This document shows, one piece after another, positions 1 through 4,815 of a DNA stretch of 9,884 bases. A program made the translations under genes and the position numbers. The DNA comes from Patescibacteria group bacterium (lineage in GTDB: Bacteria > Patescibacteriota > Minisyncoccia > Minisyncoccales > JAHIOY01): the NCBI GenBank assembly GCA_018894495.1, contig JAHIOY010000083.1, positions 1 through 9,884 of the forward strand, in the 5' to 3' direction. The notes under the pieces were generated by a model. The model worked only from the letters and a program-made list of their open reading frames with translations. It was not told where the DNA came from and searched no databases. The first letter of the stretch is position 1; every line of letters starts with the position of its first letter.

Positions 1-1
1 T

Positions 2-532
2 GATCGGGAATGCGGGCAAATTGTATGGGAATCCAAAAAGACCAAAGCATGGAGTAAAGGTTGGATACAAAAATTAAAAGACGATCAGCGAGCGATTAAA
101 GCGGACTTGGCGGTGATTGTGTCTGCTGTTTTGCCGGAAGATGTTAAAGGATTTGTTTTTCGCGATGGAGTTTTAATTTGTGATGTAAAGTTGGCAGTCA
201 ATCTGTCTTCTTTGCTGAGGTATGATTTAATAAATCTGTCGGAAGCCAACAGGGCATTGACGGGAAAAGACGAAAATAAAGATGTCGTATATGCTTATGT
301 CAATAGCACTGAATTCAAACAGAGAATTCAAGCGATTGCGGAAGCATTTATTGAAATGAAGAATGACATAGATAAAGAAAAAAGATCATATCAAGCCATT
401 TGGGCAAAAAGAGAGAAACAGGTTCAGCGAGTTATCGATAATACTTTTGGAATTTATGGCGACCTGAAAGGATTGACCGGAGGCGCAATACAAGAAATAA
501 AAATGTTGGAGTTGGGAGAAGGAAATAATTAA
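2..532 (+). CDS. DUF2130-family protein, 5' end missing
   Basis: Open frame entering from the left edge and ending at TAA 530-532; 176 residues are visible. A TTG at 107 could be read as a start, but the frame continues upstream with family-like sequence (CGQIVWESKKTKAWSKGW), so the true start lies outside. I recognise the DUF2130 family from the WESK-K-T-W block, the DLAVIVSAVLP segment, the VVYAYVNSTEFKQRI region and the C-terminal helices around GIYGDLKGLTGGAI. From memory, DUF2130 is placed in the PD-(D/E)XK nuclease superfamily, and the E-S-K of WESKK would fit an ExK motif; this is inference. The usual length is about 400-450 residues, with an N-terminal coiled coil that would lie upstream. 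The biological role is not established. It stands at the edge of a cluster of nuclease and toxin-antitoxin-type genes. Confidence 0.8.
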   Translation, partial: DRECGQIVWESKKTKAWSKGWIQKLKDDQRAIKADLAVIVSAVLPEDVKGFVFRDGVLICDVKLAVNLSSLLRYDLINLSEANRALTGKDENKDVVYAYVNSTEFKQRIQAIAEAFIEMKNDIDKEKRSYQAIWAKREKQVQRVIDNTFGIYGDLKGLTGGAIQEIKMLELGEGNN

Positions 533-588
533 CAATCAAATTTTATGAAAAATGGTGTCAACTCTGTTTTTAACCCCGGAAGGTGTAA

Positions 589-613
589 TTTTATGGTAAT
601 TTTGTGGTAAAAT
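589..613 (+). promoter_or_regulatory. Extended -10 promoter with tandem 11-bp direct repeats
   Basis: TAAAAT at 608-613 preceded by TG-G (605-607) forms an extended -10 box. The ATG at 621 follows after 7 nt, so the transcript would be leaderless or nearly so. Two adjacent direct repeats, TTTTATGGTAA (589-599) and TTTTGTGGTAA (600-610), match at 10 of 11 bases. They are spaced by one helical turn and the second overlaps the -10 box, as an autoregulatory operator would. No good -35 box is seen. The repeat is direct observation; the operator role is inference. Confidence 0.5.
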
Positions 614-620
614 AAAAAAG

Positions 621-806
621 ATGAAAAAACAAAGCAAGCAAAGAAAAAAAACAGCCCAGGAGCGGCAGGATGAAATCTTTCGGAAAATGTCAGCAGAGAA
701 AAGAATTGAAGTTGGCGCTAAATTGTGGTTATTGGCTAAATCATTAGTCGGGGATAAAATCAATTATGGAACAAAAAGATCCCAGGCATCTTCTAACAGA
801 AGTTAG
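621..806 (+). CDS. Small basic helical protein, partner of nucleotidyltransferase
   Basis: A 61-residue protein, very lysine/arginine-rich at the N-terminus (MKKQSKQRKKTAQ), with a helical core QDEIFRKMSAEKRIEVGAKLW. ATG 621 is chosen because it lies 7 nt after an extended -10 box; there is no Shine-Dalgarno. Its end overlaps the start of the following nucleotidyltransferase gene by 41 nt in another frame, so the two are probably co-transcribed and translationally linked. From memory, short proteins with an 'MS.EKK...LY..A..L' helix often precede DUF6036/AbiEii-like nucleotidyltransferases, where the pair is treated as a toxin-antitoxin-like module. On that basis it could be the antitoxin or accessory partner. 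The function is not proven, and the last 12 residues (TKRSQASSNRS) look unstructured. Confidence 0.6.
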   Translation: MKKQSKQRKKTAQERQDEIFRKMSAEKRIEVGAKLWLLAKSLVGDKINYGTKRSQASSNRS

Positions 807-1332
807 CAATATTCTCCAAAGATTAAAAATTCCGTATATTATTACCGGCGGGATTGCGGTTTTGGTTTGGGGCAGGCCAAGGTTCACGGCGGATATTGAC
901 ATAGTCGTTGAATTAAAATTTGAAAATATTAACAACTTAGTTAAAACTCTATCACTGCTTGGAAAGGCAAGCTATATTGATAAAGATATGATAGAAGACG
1001 CTTTTGACCGTGGGGGAGAATTTAATTTTATTCACGGCGAAACGGGAATTAAGGTGGATTTTTGGGTGTTGAAAAAAACACCTTTTGAATTATCCCGAAT
1101 GAAAAGAAAAGTCGCAAAAAGTATTCTTAATAAAAAAGTTTATTTCGTATCGCCAGAAGATTTAATTTTAAGCAAACTGCAATGGTATCGGCAAAGCCAA
1201 TCCAGCCGGCACATGGAAGACGTTGAATCGGTTTTTAAAATATCGGGCAAAAAATTGAATATGGAATATTTAAAGCAGTGGGCGAGAAAACTAGGAGTTT
1301 TAAACAATTTGAACAAACTAATAAAATCTTGA
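766..1332 (+). CDS. Nucleotidyltransferase-fold protein, AbiEii/DUF6036-like
   Basis: A 188-residue protein of the DNA polymerase beta-like nucleotidyltransferase superfamily. Visible motifs are G28-G29 in the TGGIAVLVWGRPRFTADIDIV block, catalytic D43 and D45 (DxD), and a third acidic residue D98 in GIKVDFWVL. A family-typical SPEDLILSKLQWY motif (129-141) is followed by the R148-H149-M150-E151-D152 segment seen in AbiEii/DUF6036-type proteins. Members transfer nucleotides to RNA or protein targets, and several act as toxins in type IV-like toxin-antitoxin or abortive-infection systems; the target here is unknown. ATG 766 lies inside the end of the 61-residue upstream gene, so expression is probably coupled. 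The nuclease gene that follows starts 32 nt after the TGA stop, suggesting one operon. All three catalytic acids are present, so the enzyme appears intact. Confidence 0.82.
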   Translation: MEQKDPRHLLTEVSNILQRLKIPYIITGGIAVLVWGRPRFTADIDIVVELKFENINNLVKTLSLLGKASYIDKDMIEDAFDRGGEFNFIHGETGIKVDFWVLKKTPFELSRMKRKVAKSILNKKVYFVSPEDLILSKLQWYRQSQSSRHMEDVESVFKISGKKLNMEYLKQWARKLGVLNNLNKLIKS

Positions 1333-1364
1333 GTTTTAAAAAAGTTAAGAAAAATAGTGAAAAT

Positions 1365-2078
1365 ATGAAAAATAATAAACCGATAAAACTTTCTCCAAAT
1401 TCCCTAAATTTATATTACGAGTGTCAGCTTTGTTTTTGGCTGGATAAAAGGCAGGGGATAAGAAGGCCTCAACCTTATCCATATGCCTTAAATATTGCGG
1501 TTGACCTGCTTTTAAAAGAAGAATTTGATAAATACAGGAAAAAACGGGACTTTCATCCCTTATTGGTTGCTTACAATATCCCGGCTAAACTTTTTCCAAA
1601 TCAAAAGTTAATAGACGAATGGCGAAATAATTTTAAGGGAATACGTTATTACGACCCGATATTAGACGCTACTCTTTTTGGCGCGGTTGATGATATTTTA
1701 GAATTTACGGACGGAAAATTAGCGCCCCTTGATTATAAATCAACCGGCAGTACCGTGCCCAAGGTTTATGACCGTTTTCAGCTGCAAATGGATATTTATA
1801 CTTATTTATTGGAGAAAAACGGATACAAAACCGTGAGAAAAGGGTGTTTGGCTTTTTACATTGTTGATAAAAAAAATGGTTTTAAAGACCGACTGCCTTT
1901 TAAAAAAGAGATTCATATTATTGATACCGACCCTTCTTATGTTCCGGGGGTCTTTAAAGAAGCGGTGGCGCTTTTGAAAAGAGAGACACCTCCTTTTCAT
2001 AGCCCGGACTGCCAATATGGCCACTGGTTAAAATCGGTCTCTAAAATTGGCTTTAACCCCGGCGGCTTGACTTTATAA
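1365..2078 (+). CDS. Cas4/RecB-like PD-(D/E)XK nuclease family protein
   Basis: A 237-residue protein. The PD-(D/E)XK core is visible as GAVDD (D109/D110) followed by LDYKS (D123, K125) and the RecB/Cas4-type QxQxDIYTYLL helix (Q139, Q141, Y145). The N-terminus has YYECQLCFWLDKRQGIRRP (C20, C23), typical of RecB-like domains that hold an Fe-S cluster between N- and C-terminal cysteines. The C-terminal part has a single cysteine (C216 in SPDCQYGHW), where CxxC would be expected, so the cluster may be lost or altered. ATG 1365 was chosen because the family's N-terminal motif begins about ten residues later; a GTG at 1278 would add a lysine-rich tail lying inside the upstream gene. The Shine-Dalgarno is weak. 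It is a stand-alone domain with no cas1/cas2 nearby, so an adaptation role is unsupported; DNA repair or defence is possible. Confidence 0.78.
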   Translation: MKNNKPIKLSPNSLNLYYECQLCFWLDKRQGIRRPQPYPYALNIAVDLLLKEEFDKYRKKRDFHPLLVAYNIPAKLFPNQKLIDEWRNNFKGIRYYDPILDATLFGAVDDILEFTDGKLAPLDYKSTGSTVPKVYDRFQLQMDIYTYLLEKNGYKTVRKGCLAFYIVDKKNGFKDRLPFKKEIHIIDTDPSYVPGVFKEAVALLKRETPPFHSPDCQYGHWLKSVSKIGFNPGGLTL

Positions 2079-2101
2079 GGGAAATAGTTTAATATTATAA
2101 T
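2067..2101 (+). promoter_or_regulatory. Possible promoter overlapping end of nuclease gene
   Basis: TTGACT at 2067-2072 lies within the last codons of the preceding gene. TAATAT at 2090-2095 follows with 17-bp spacing, and a perfect TATAAT occurs at 2096-2101. Either -10 would start RNA close to 2102-2110, just before a short ATG frame and the hairpin terminator at 2154. The boxes are read directly; activity is inferred. Confidence 0.45.
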
Positions 2102-2109
2102 ATAAGATA

Positions 2110-2139
2110 ATGGTCTTTCGGGTTTGGATCTACAAATAG
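2110..2139 (+). CDS. Possible 9-codon leader peptide (MVFRVWIYK)
   Basis: ATG 2110 lies 8 nt after TATAAT 2096-2101, the same distance as at other probable leaderless starts in the window. It opens a frame reading MVFRVWIYK and stopping at TAG 2137-2139. A rho-independent terminator begins 15 nt later and the next gene follows it, which is the layout of transcription attenuation. The aromatic-rich content (F, W, Y) is suggestive only, because a 9-codon frame occurs easily by chance. No Shine-Dalgarno is present. Confidence 0.25.
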   Translation: MVFRVWIYK

Positions 2140-2153
2140 AATTAGGTCTGTTT

Positions 2154-2185
2154 GCAACTCACGGCGCGAGTTGCTTTTTATTTTT
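2154..2185 (+). terminator. Rho-independent terminator / possible attenuator
   Basis: Perfect 7-bp stem GCAACTC (2154-2160) and GAGTTGC (2168-2174) with a 7-nt loop ACGGCGC, followed at once by TTTTTATTTTT (2175-2185). This is a textbook intrinsic terminator. It lies 76 nt after the nuclease stop codon and 27 nt before the next start codon, so it could end the upstream operon or act as an attenuator for the small gene downstream. Confidence 0.8.
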
Positions 2186-2211
2186 AATAATGGGAGGAGA
2201 ATCTACTAAAT

Positions 2212-2463
2212 ATGACTAACAAAGAAAAATTTTTAACGGAACATAACAAATTATCTCCGCTTGCTTTGCAGGCTACAATACGTTTACTTTCCCGTTTTGA
2301 AATTGACAAGCCGGCTCTTTGCAAGAAAGGCAACTGGTCAATTGAAAAATCCCGCCGGCCGTTTATCATGTGGCTTACTTCGCTGAAACCAAAAGAAATA
2401 AAAATTATTAATAACGGGGATTCACAAAAATATGAAAAACTCACGCAATCCAAACAGAAATAG
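2212..2463 (+). CDS. Hypothetical protein, 83 residues
   Basis: I do not recognise this protein. ATG 2212 has a strong Shine-Dalgarno GGAGGAG at 2193-2199, 12 nt upstream. The gene lies between two hairpin terminators (2154-2185 and 2514-2537), so it looks like an independent unit. The sequence is soluble and basic, with a helical middle (LSPLALQATIRLLSRFEID), one cysteine (in PALCKKGNW), a short aromatic stretch FIMWL and a lysine-rich tail. No signal peptide or membrane segment is seen. The opposite strand holds a longer open frame (113 codons), but it is rich in F, C and S and has no ribosome binding site, so the + strand reading is preferred. Confidence 0.5.
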   Translation: MTNKEKFLTEHNKLSPLALQATIRLLSRFEIDKPALCKKGNWSIEKSRRPFIMWLTSLKPKEIKIINNGDSQKYEKLTQSKQK

Positions 2464-2513
2464 GAATAGAAGCAACCATCGAAGATTCGTAAAAAGGCAT
2501 AGGTAAGGTCTCC

Positions 2514-2537
2514 TGCCCTTGCCAATGGGCAATTTTT
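2514..2537 (+). terminator. Probable rho-independent terminator
   Basis: TGCCC (2514-2518) can pair with GGGCA (2527-2531); alternatively TTGCC (2519-2523) pairs with GGCAA (2528-2532) around an AATG loop. TTTTT (2533-2537) follows. It lies 50 nt after the stop of the 83-residue gene. The stems are short, so strength is uncertain. Its TTGCCA also forms the -35 box of the next possible promoter. Confidence 0.6.
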
Positions 2538-2546
2538 ATGTATTAT
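2519..2546 (+). promoter_or_regulatory. Possible promoter of the ABC-F leader
   Basis: TTGCCA (2519-2524, 5 of 6 matches to TTGACA), a 16-bp spacer, then TATTAT (2541-2546, 5 of 6 matches to TATAAT). A start 6-8 nt downstream would fall at about 2552-2554, the first base of the long structured element, which supports reading that element as a transcribed 5' leader. Inferred from sequence only. Confidence 0.45.
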
Positions 2547-2551
2547 TAAAT

Positions 2552-2713
2552 AGACCTACTGCGTAATAATTTTTCGTCACGAAACGAAGAAATTTTGAGC
2601 GAAAATTGTGAAGGGCGAGAAGCCGTATTTGACTAAAATACGGCGACGAGCCCTGAACAATTTGCAGCCGAAATTTCAAGTTGCAGTAGAAAAGATTATT
2701 AGGCAGGAGGTCT
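2552..2713 (+). ncRNA. Long structured leader RNA element before ABC-F gene
   Basis: A 162-nt imperfect palindrome. Nested stems share one register: GAAATTT 2589-2595 / AAATTTC 2671-2677, AAATTGT 2603-2609 / ACAATTT 2657-2663, AGGGC 2612-2616 / GCCCT 2650-2654, and CCGTATTT 2623-2630 / AAATACGG 2636-2643 closing a GACTA loop. Symmetric internal loops include two tandem G-A/A-G opposites (2610-2611 with 2655-2656; 2617-2618 with 2648-2649), typical of RNA. A small hairpin TTTCG-TCA-CGAAA (2572-2584) branches off. The base is a 19-bp arm (2552-2570 with 2695-2713, 17 pairs) whose right side contains AGGAGG (2705-2710). It may be a cis-regulatory leader that hides that ribosome binding site; a small palindromic mobile element (MITE-like) is the main alternative. 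Confidence 0.55.
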
Positions 2714-2717
2714 AATC

Positions 2718-2771
2718 ATGCCAGCCGAGCGGCCGGCGTTTATGTTTATATGGCTCAAAGAGGAGAAGTGA
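2718..2771 (+). CDS. Possible leader peptide overlapping ABC-F start
   Basis: ATG 2718 follows a perfect AGGAGG (2705-2710) at an ideal 7-nt spacing and opens a 17-codon frame, MPAERPAFMFIWLKEEK, ending at TGA 2769-2771. It overlaps the first 22 nt of the ABC-F gene in another frame, while the ABC-F ATG at 2750 has no good Shine-Dalgarno of its own. Ribosomes that translate this frame would disrupt the structure upstream and end just inside the ABC-F gene, allowing re-initiation. Leader peptides are known upstream of several antibiotic-resistance ABC-F genes, so the layout is plausible but unproven here. Confidence 0.45.
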   Translation: MPAERPAFMFIWLKEEK

Positions 2772-4237
2772 TAATAAGATTTGATGAAGTGTCTTTTGCT
2801 TATGGAAATAAACGCATTTTGGATGCGGTGGATTTTTCGGTGAGACGGGGCGCAAAAATAACTTTGATGGGTCAAAATGGCGCTGGCAAGAGCACCATTT
2901 TTAATATTATTATGGGGTTTTTGGAGCCGGAATCGGGCGCCGCGCATCGCGCCAAAAACCTTGCCATTGCCACCGCGCCGCAGACCATTCCCCGCGACCA
3001 GCTTTATTTAACAGTCCGCGAATTTTTTGAAAAATGCTTCAGCAGAGCCGCCTTCGCCAAGGCTTCGGCGGGCCAAGGAAAGATATATGACATTGACCCA
3101 AAAATAGATGAAGCGTTAGAAATAGTAAATCTTTCCGCTCCGGCCGGCCGACTCGTCAAATCATTTTCCGGGGGACAGCAAGCGCGATTGCTTCTGGCTT
3201 CGGCCCTTATTCAAGAACCCGATTTGCTTCTTCTTGATGAACCGACCAACAATCTTGATAAGGCCGGCATCTCGCACCTTAGGCAATTCCTTATTGATTA
3301 TAAAAAGACATGCGTTGTTATCTCGCACGACGCCGATTTTCTTAATGCTTTCACCCATGGCGTTTTATATCTGGATGCGTTTTCTCATAAAGTTGAACAG
3401 TATGTTGGCAATTATTTTGACTTGGTAGTTGAGATTTCAGCCAGAATTGAAAGGGAAAACAGGAAAAATGCGCAGTTGGCAAAGAAAATTCAGGAGAATA
3501 AAGAAAAAGCCAACTATTTCGCCCGCAAGGGCGGGAAAATGCGGCTGGTGGCAAAAAAAATGAAGAAGAAAGTGGAAACAATGGAAGAAGAGAAGGTTGA
3601 TGTGCGAAAGGAGGATAAAACCATTAGGAGTTTCGTCATTCCTTCTCAAGAGGGGATAGGCGGAGAAATTTTACGTCTTAATTCTTTTTCCGTAGTGAAA
3701 AACCACAAAATCGCGCCGCGCAAAGTCAACATTTCTTTAAGGAAAAACGACCACTTGCTTATTCTGGGTCCGAACGGCATCGGGAAAAGCACATTGCTTG
3801 AGGCCTTGGCTTCGGGAAACGCAAAAGGAGCCAAACTCGCTCAGGATGCAAAGATTGGATATTACCGGCAGGATTTTTCAACCCTTAATCTTGATGACAG
3901 CGTCTATGAGTCGCTTTGCTCTGCCGCAGGAGAGTATTCCGAGCAAACCATCCGTTCCGTTGCGGCAGGGTTTTTAATTACCGGCGATTTAATGAATAAA
4001 AAAATAGGCGCTTTATCCGAAGGCCAAAAAGGTTTATTGTGTTTTGCCCGGCTCGTTCTGCAAAAACCGGGTCTTCTTATTTTAGACGAACCCACTAACC
4101 ATATTAACTTCCGTCACCTCCCGGTCATCGCCTCCGCGCTTAATGAATACAAAGGCGCCATGATTCTCGTCAGCCACGTTCCGGAATTCGTCAGCCAAAT
4201 CCGCATTGACCAAACCCTCAACTTGGAGCAAGAATAA
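2750..4237 (+). CDS. ABC-F family ATPase (ribosome-associated)
   Basis: A 495-residue cytosolic protein with two ABC ATPase domains and no membrane segments. Domain 1 has Walker A GQNGAGKST (41-49), signature SGGQQ (140-144), Walker B LLLLDEPT (159-166) and switch His 193. The linker (about 228-300) is charged and lysine-rich (GGKMRLVAKKMKKK), as in ABC-F arms that reach towards tRNA. Domain 2 has Walker A GPNGIGKST (340-348), a variant signature LSEGQKG (422-428), Walker B LLILDEPTNHINF (442-454) and His 476. ABC-F proteins bind the ribosomal E site and act in translation or antibiotic protection; the precise role cannot be told from sequence. Residues about 99-109 (AAFAKASAGQG) are encoded by a GC-rich palindromic insert. 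ATG 2750 is the most likely start; GTG 2768, just before IIRFDEVSFAYG, is the alternative. It is preceded by the structured leader and a leader frame. Confidence 0.9.
   Translation: MAQRGEVIIRFDEVSFAYGNKRILDAVDFSVRRGAKITLMGQNGAGKSTIFNIIMGFLEPESGAAHRAKNLAIATAPQTIPRDQLYLTVREFFEKCFSRAAFAKASAGQGKIYDIDPKIDEALEIVNLSAPAGRLVKSFSGGQQARLLLASALIQEPDLLLLDEPTNNLDKAGISHLRQFLIDYKKTCVVISHDADFLNAFTHGVLYLDAFSHKVEQYVGNYFDLVVEISARIERENRKNAQLAKKIQENKEKANYFARKGGKMRLVAKKMKKKVETMEEEKVDVRKEDKTIRSFVIPSQEGIGGEILRLNSFSVVKNHKIAPRKVNISLRKNDHLLILGPNGIGKSTLLEALASGNAKGAKLAQDAKIGYYRQDFSTLNLDDSVYESLCSAAGEYSEQTIRSVAAGFLITGDLMNKKIGALSEGQKGLLCFARLVLQKPGLLILDEPTNHINFRHLPVIASALNEYKGAMILVSHVPEFVSQIRIDQTLNLEQE
3047..3072 (+). repeat. 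Palindromic insert inside ABC-F gene (AAFAKASAG)
   Basis: CCGCC (3048-3052) pairs with GGCGG (3067-3071); inside, GCC-AA-GGC (3056-3063) forms a second stem, the two separated by TTC on each side. It is read in frame as A-A-F-A-K-A-S-A-G at about residue 100 of the ABC-F protein, between Walker A and the signature motif of domain 1. It is visibly more GC-rich than its surroundings. I remember AFAKASAG-like stretches from unrelated CPR proteins, which would make this a dispersed coding palindromic repeat; that recollection needs a search. Confidence 0.5.
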
Positions 4238-4283
4238 ATTTTGGTAAACCCCCACGCCAAAATTTGATAAATTTCTGGCGTGG
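4236..4283. terminator. Long hairpin between convergent genes
   Basis: CCACGCCA (4252-4259) pairs with TGGCGTGG (4276-4283); inside, AAATTT (4260-4265) pairs with AAATTT (4269-4274) around a GAT loop, with one bulged C (4275). This gives a 14-bp stem just after the ABC-F stop and just before the stop of the opposite-strand gene. There is no T-run on either strand, so it is not a classical terminator but is placed to separate the converging transcripts. A competing 9-bp stem, AAATTTTGG (4236-4244) with CCAAAATTT (4257-4265), would exclude it. Confidence 0.5.
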
Positions 4284-4294
4284 AGGTGAAATGA

Positions 4295-4558
4295 TTAAGT
4301 AGACATTTTGTTCCGTGCCACTTCTTGGATTTTATTTCTAATTTTTTCTTTAAACTTCTTACCAACGCTATCAAAAAGTGCCAATAACTCCTCAAAGGTA
4401 TTTTCTCCGCCGAGAAAATCCCAGTATTCTTTACCAATCAAAAACTCTTTTCCTCTGTCTAAAACGCCCTGTTCTGTGAACCGTTCGTAGGGTTGCGGGT
4501 GGTATGGATTATATGGAAAAGCGAGAAAAACCTTGATCGGACTTCGGCGGCGCGCCAC
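4295..4558 (-). pseudogene. C-terminal remnant of TdeIII-like restriction endonuclease
   Basis: An 87-codon frame from GTG 4558, preceded at once by an in-frame TGA (4561-4559). The segment IKVFLAFPYNPYHPQPYERF, then GKEYWDFLGGENTFEELLALF, resembles as I remember it the C-terminal end of TdeIII-type type II restriction enzymes, whose full length is several times greater. The catalytic region is absent and there is no room for it, since the neighbouring 71-residue gene ends only 37 nt upstream. A different frame opens at ATG 4596, overlapping the previous stop as TGATG, and reads MFLQNQKRNFWSEWRAAEV before stopping. This suggests a former coupled start fused by deletion and frameshift to the tail. 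It could still be expressed as a small protein. Family assignment is moderate; the incompleteness is clear. Confidence 0.55.
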
Positions 4559-4595
4559 TCACTCCAGAAGTTTCGTTTTTGATTTTGTAAAAACA

Positions 4596-4811
4596 TCAAT
4601 GTTCGGTTTTACGGTTTTTTTCAATAGATTCTTCTATCGCAGTTTGAAAAACCGTTTCAATGTCAAAAGATAAACCACACTCTATCCCCTTGCTGGCAGT
4701 ATACAGCTCATTATCGGTTAATTTTCTGCCAATTCTATTGACTGCTTTATTTTGCAACTCCTCAACTGTCACGGAAAAAATTATTTCGTTGTTTGATTTA
4801 TCATTACTCAT
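4596..4811 (-). CDS. Small acidic/helical protein in RM operon, unknown function
   Basis: A 71-residue protein; ATG 4811 has a good Shine-Dalgarno AAGGAG (4823-4818), formed by the last codons of the upstream restriction gene, with 7-nt spacing. The conserved-looking core FSVTVEELQNKAVNRIGRKL followed by TDNELYTASKGIECGLSFDI suggests a compact helical fold. From memory, similar 60-80-residue proteins with 'ELQ..A...IGRKLTD.EL...KKGI.WGL' recur in CPR and other bacteria without known function. There is no DNA-binding motif I can name with confidence, though a controller or accessory role in the restriction-modification operon would fit its place. Its TGA overlaps an ATG (TGATG), so a following coupled gene once existed or still does. 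Confidence 0.65.
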   Translation of the reverse strand: MSNDKSNNEIIFSVTVEELQNKAVNRIGRKLTDNELYTASKGIECGLSFDIETVFQTAIEESIEKNRKTEH

Positions 4812-4815
4812 AGTT

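Noticed and set aside
107..109. TTG as the start of the DUF2130 protein
   Set aside because: Family-like sequence continues upstream in the same frame to the window edge, so the gene is simply cut.
1278..1364. GTG start giving the nuclease 29 extra residues
   Set aside because: The added lysine-rich tail lies inside the nucleotidyltransferase gene in another frame, and the family's N-terminal motif begins near the ATG at 1365.
2184..2525. 113-codon open frame on the - strand
   Set aside because: Rich in F, C, S and Y as an antisense shadow would be, with no ribosome binding site; the + strand gene at 2212 has a strong Shine-Dalgarno and terminators on both sides.
2541..2722. The 162-nt palindrome as a proven MITE
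   Set aside because: No clear target-site duplication flanks it (ATTAAAT on the left against AATCATG on the right), and only one copy is in the window, so this is kept only as an alternative.
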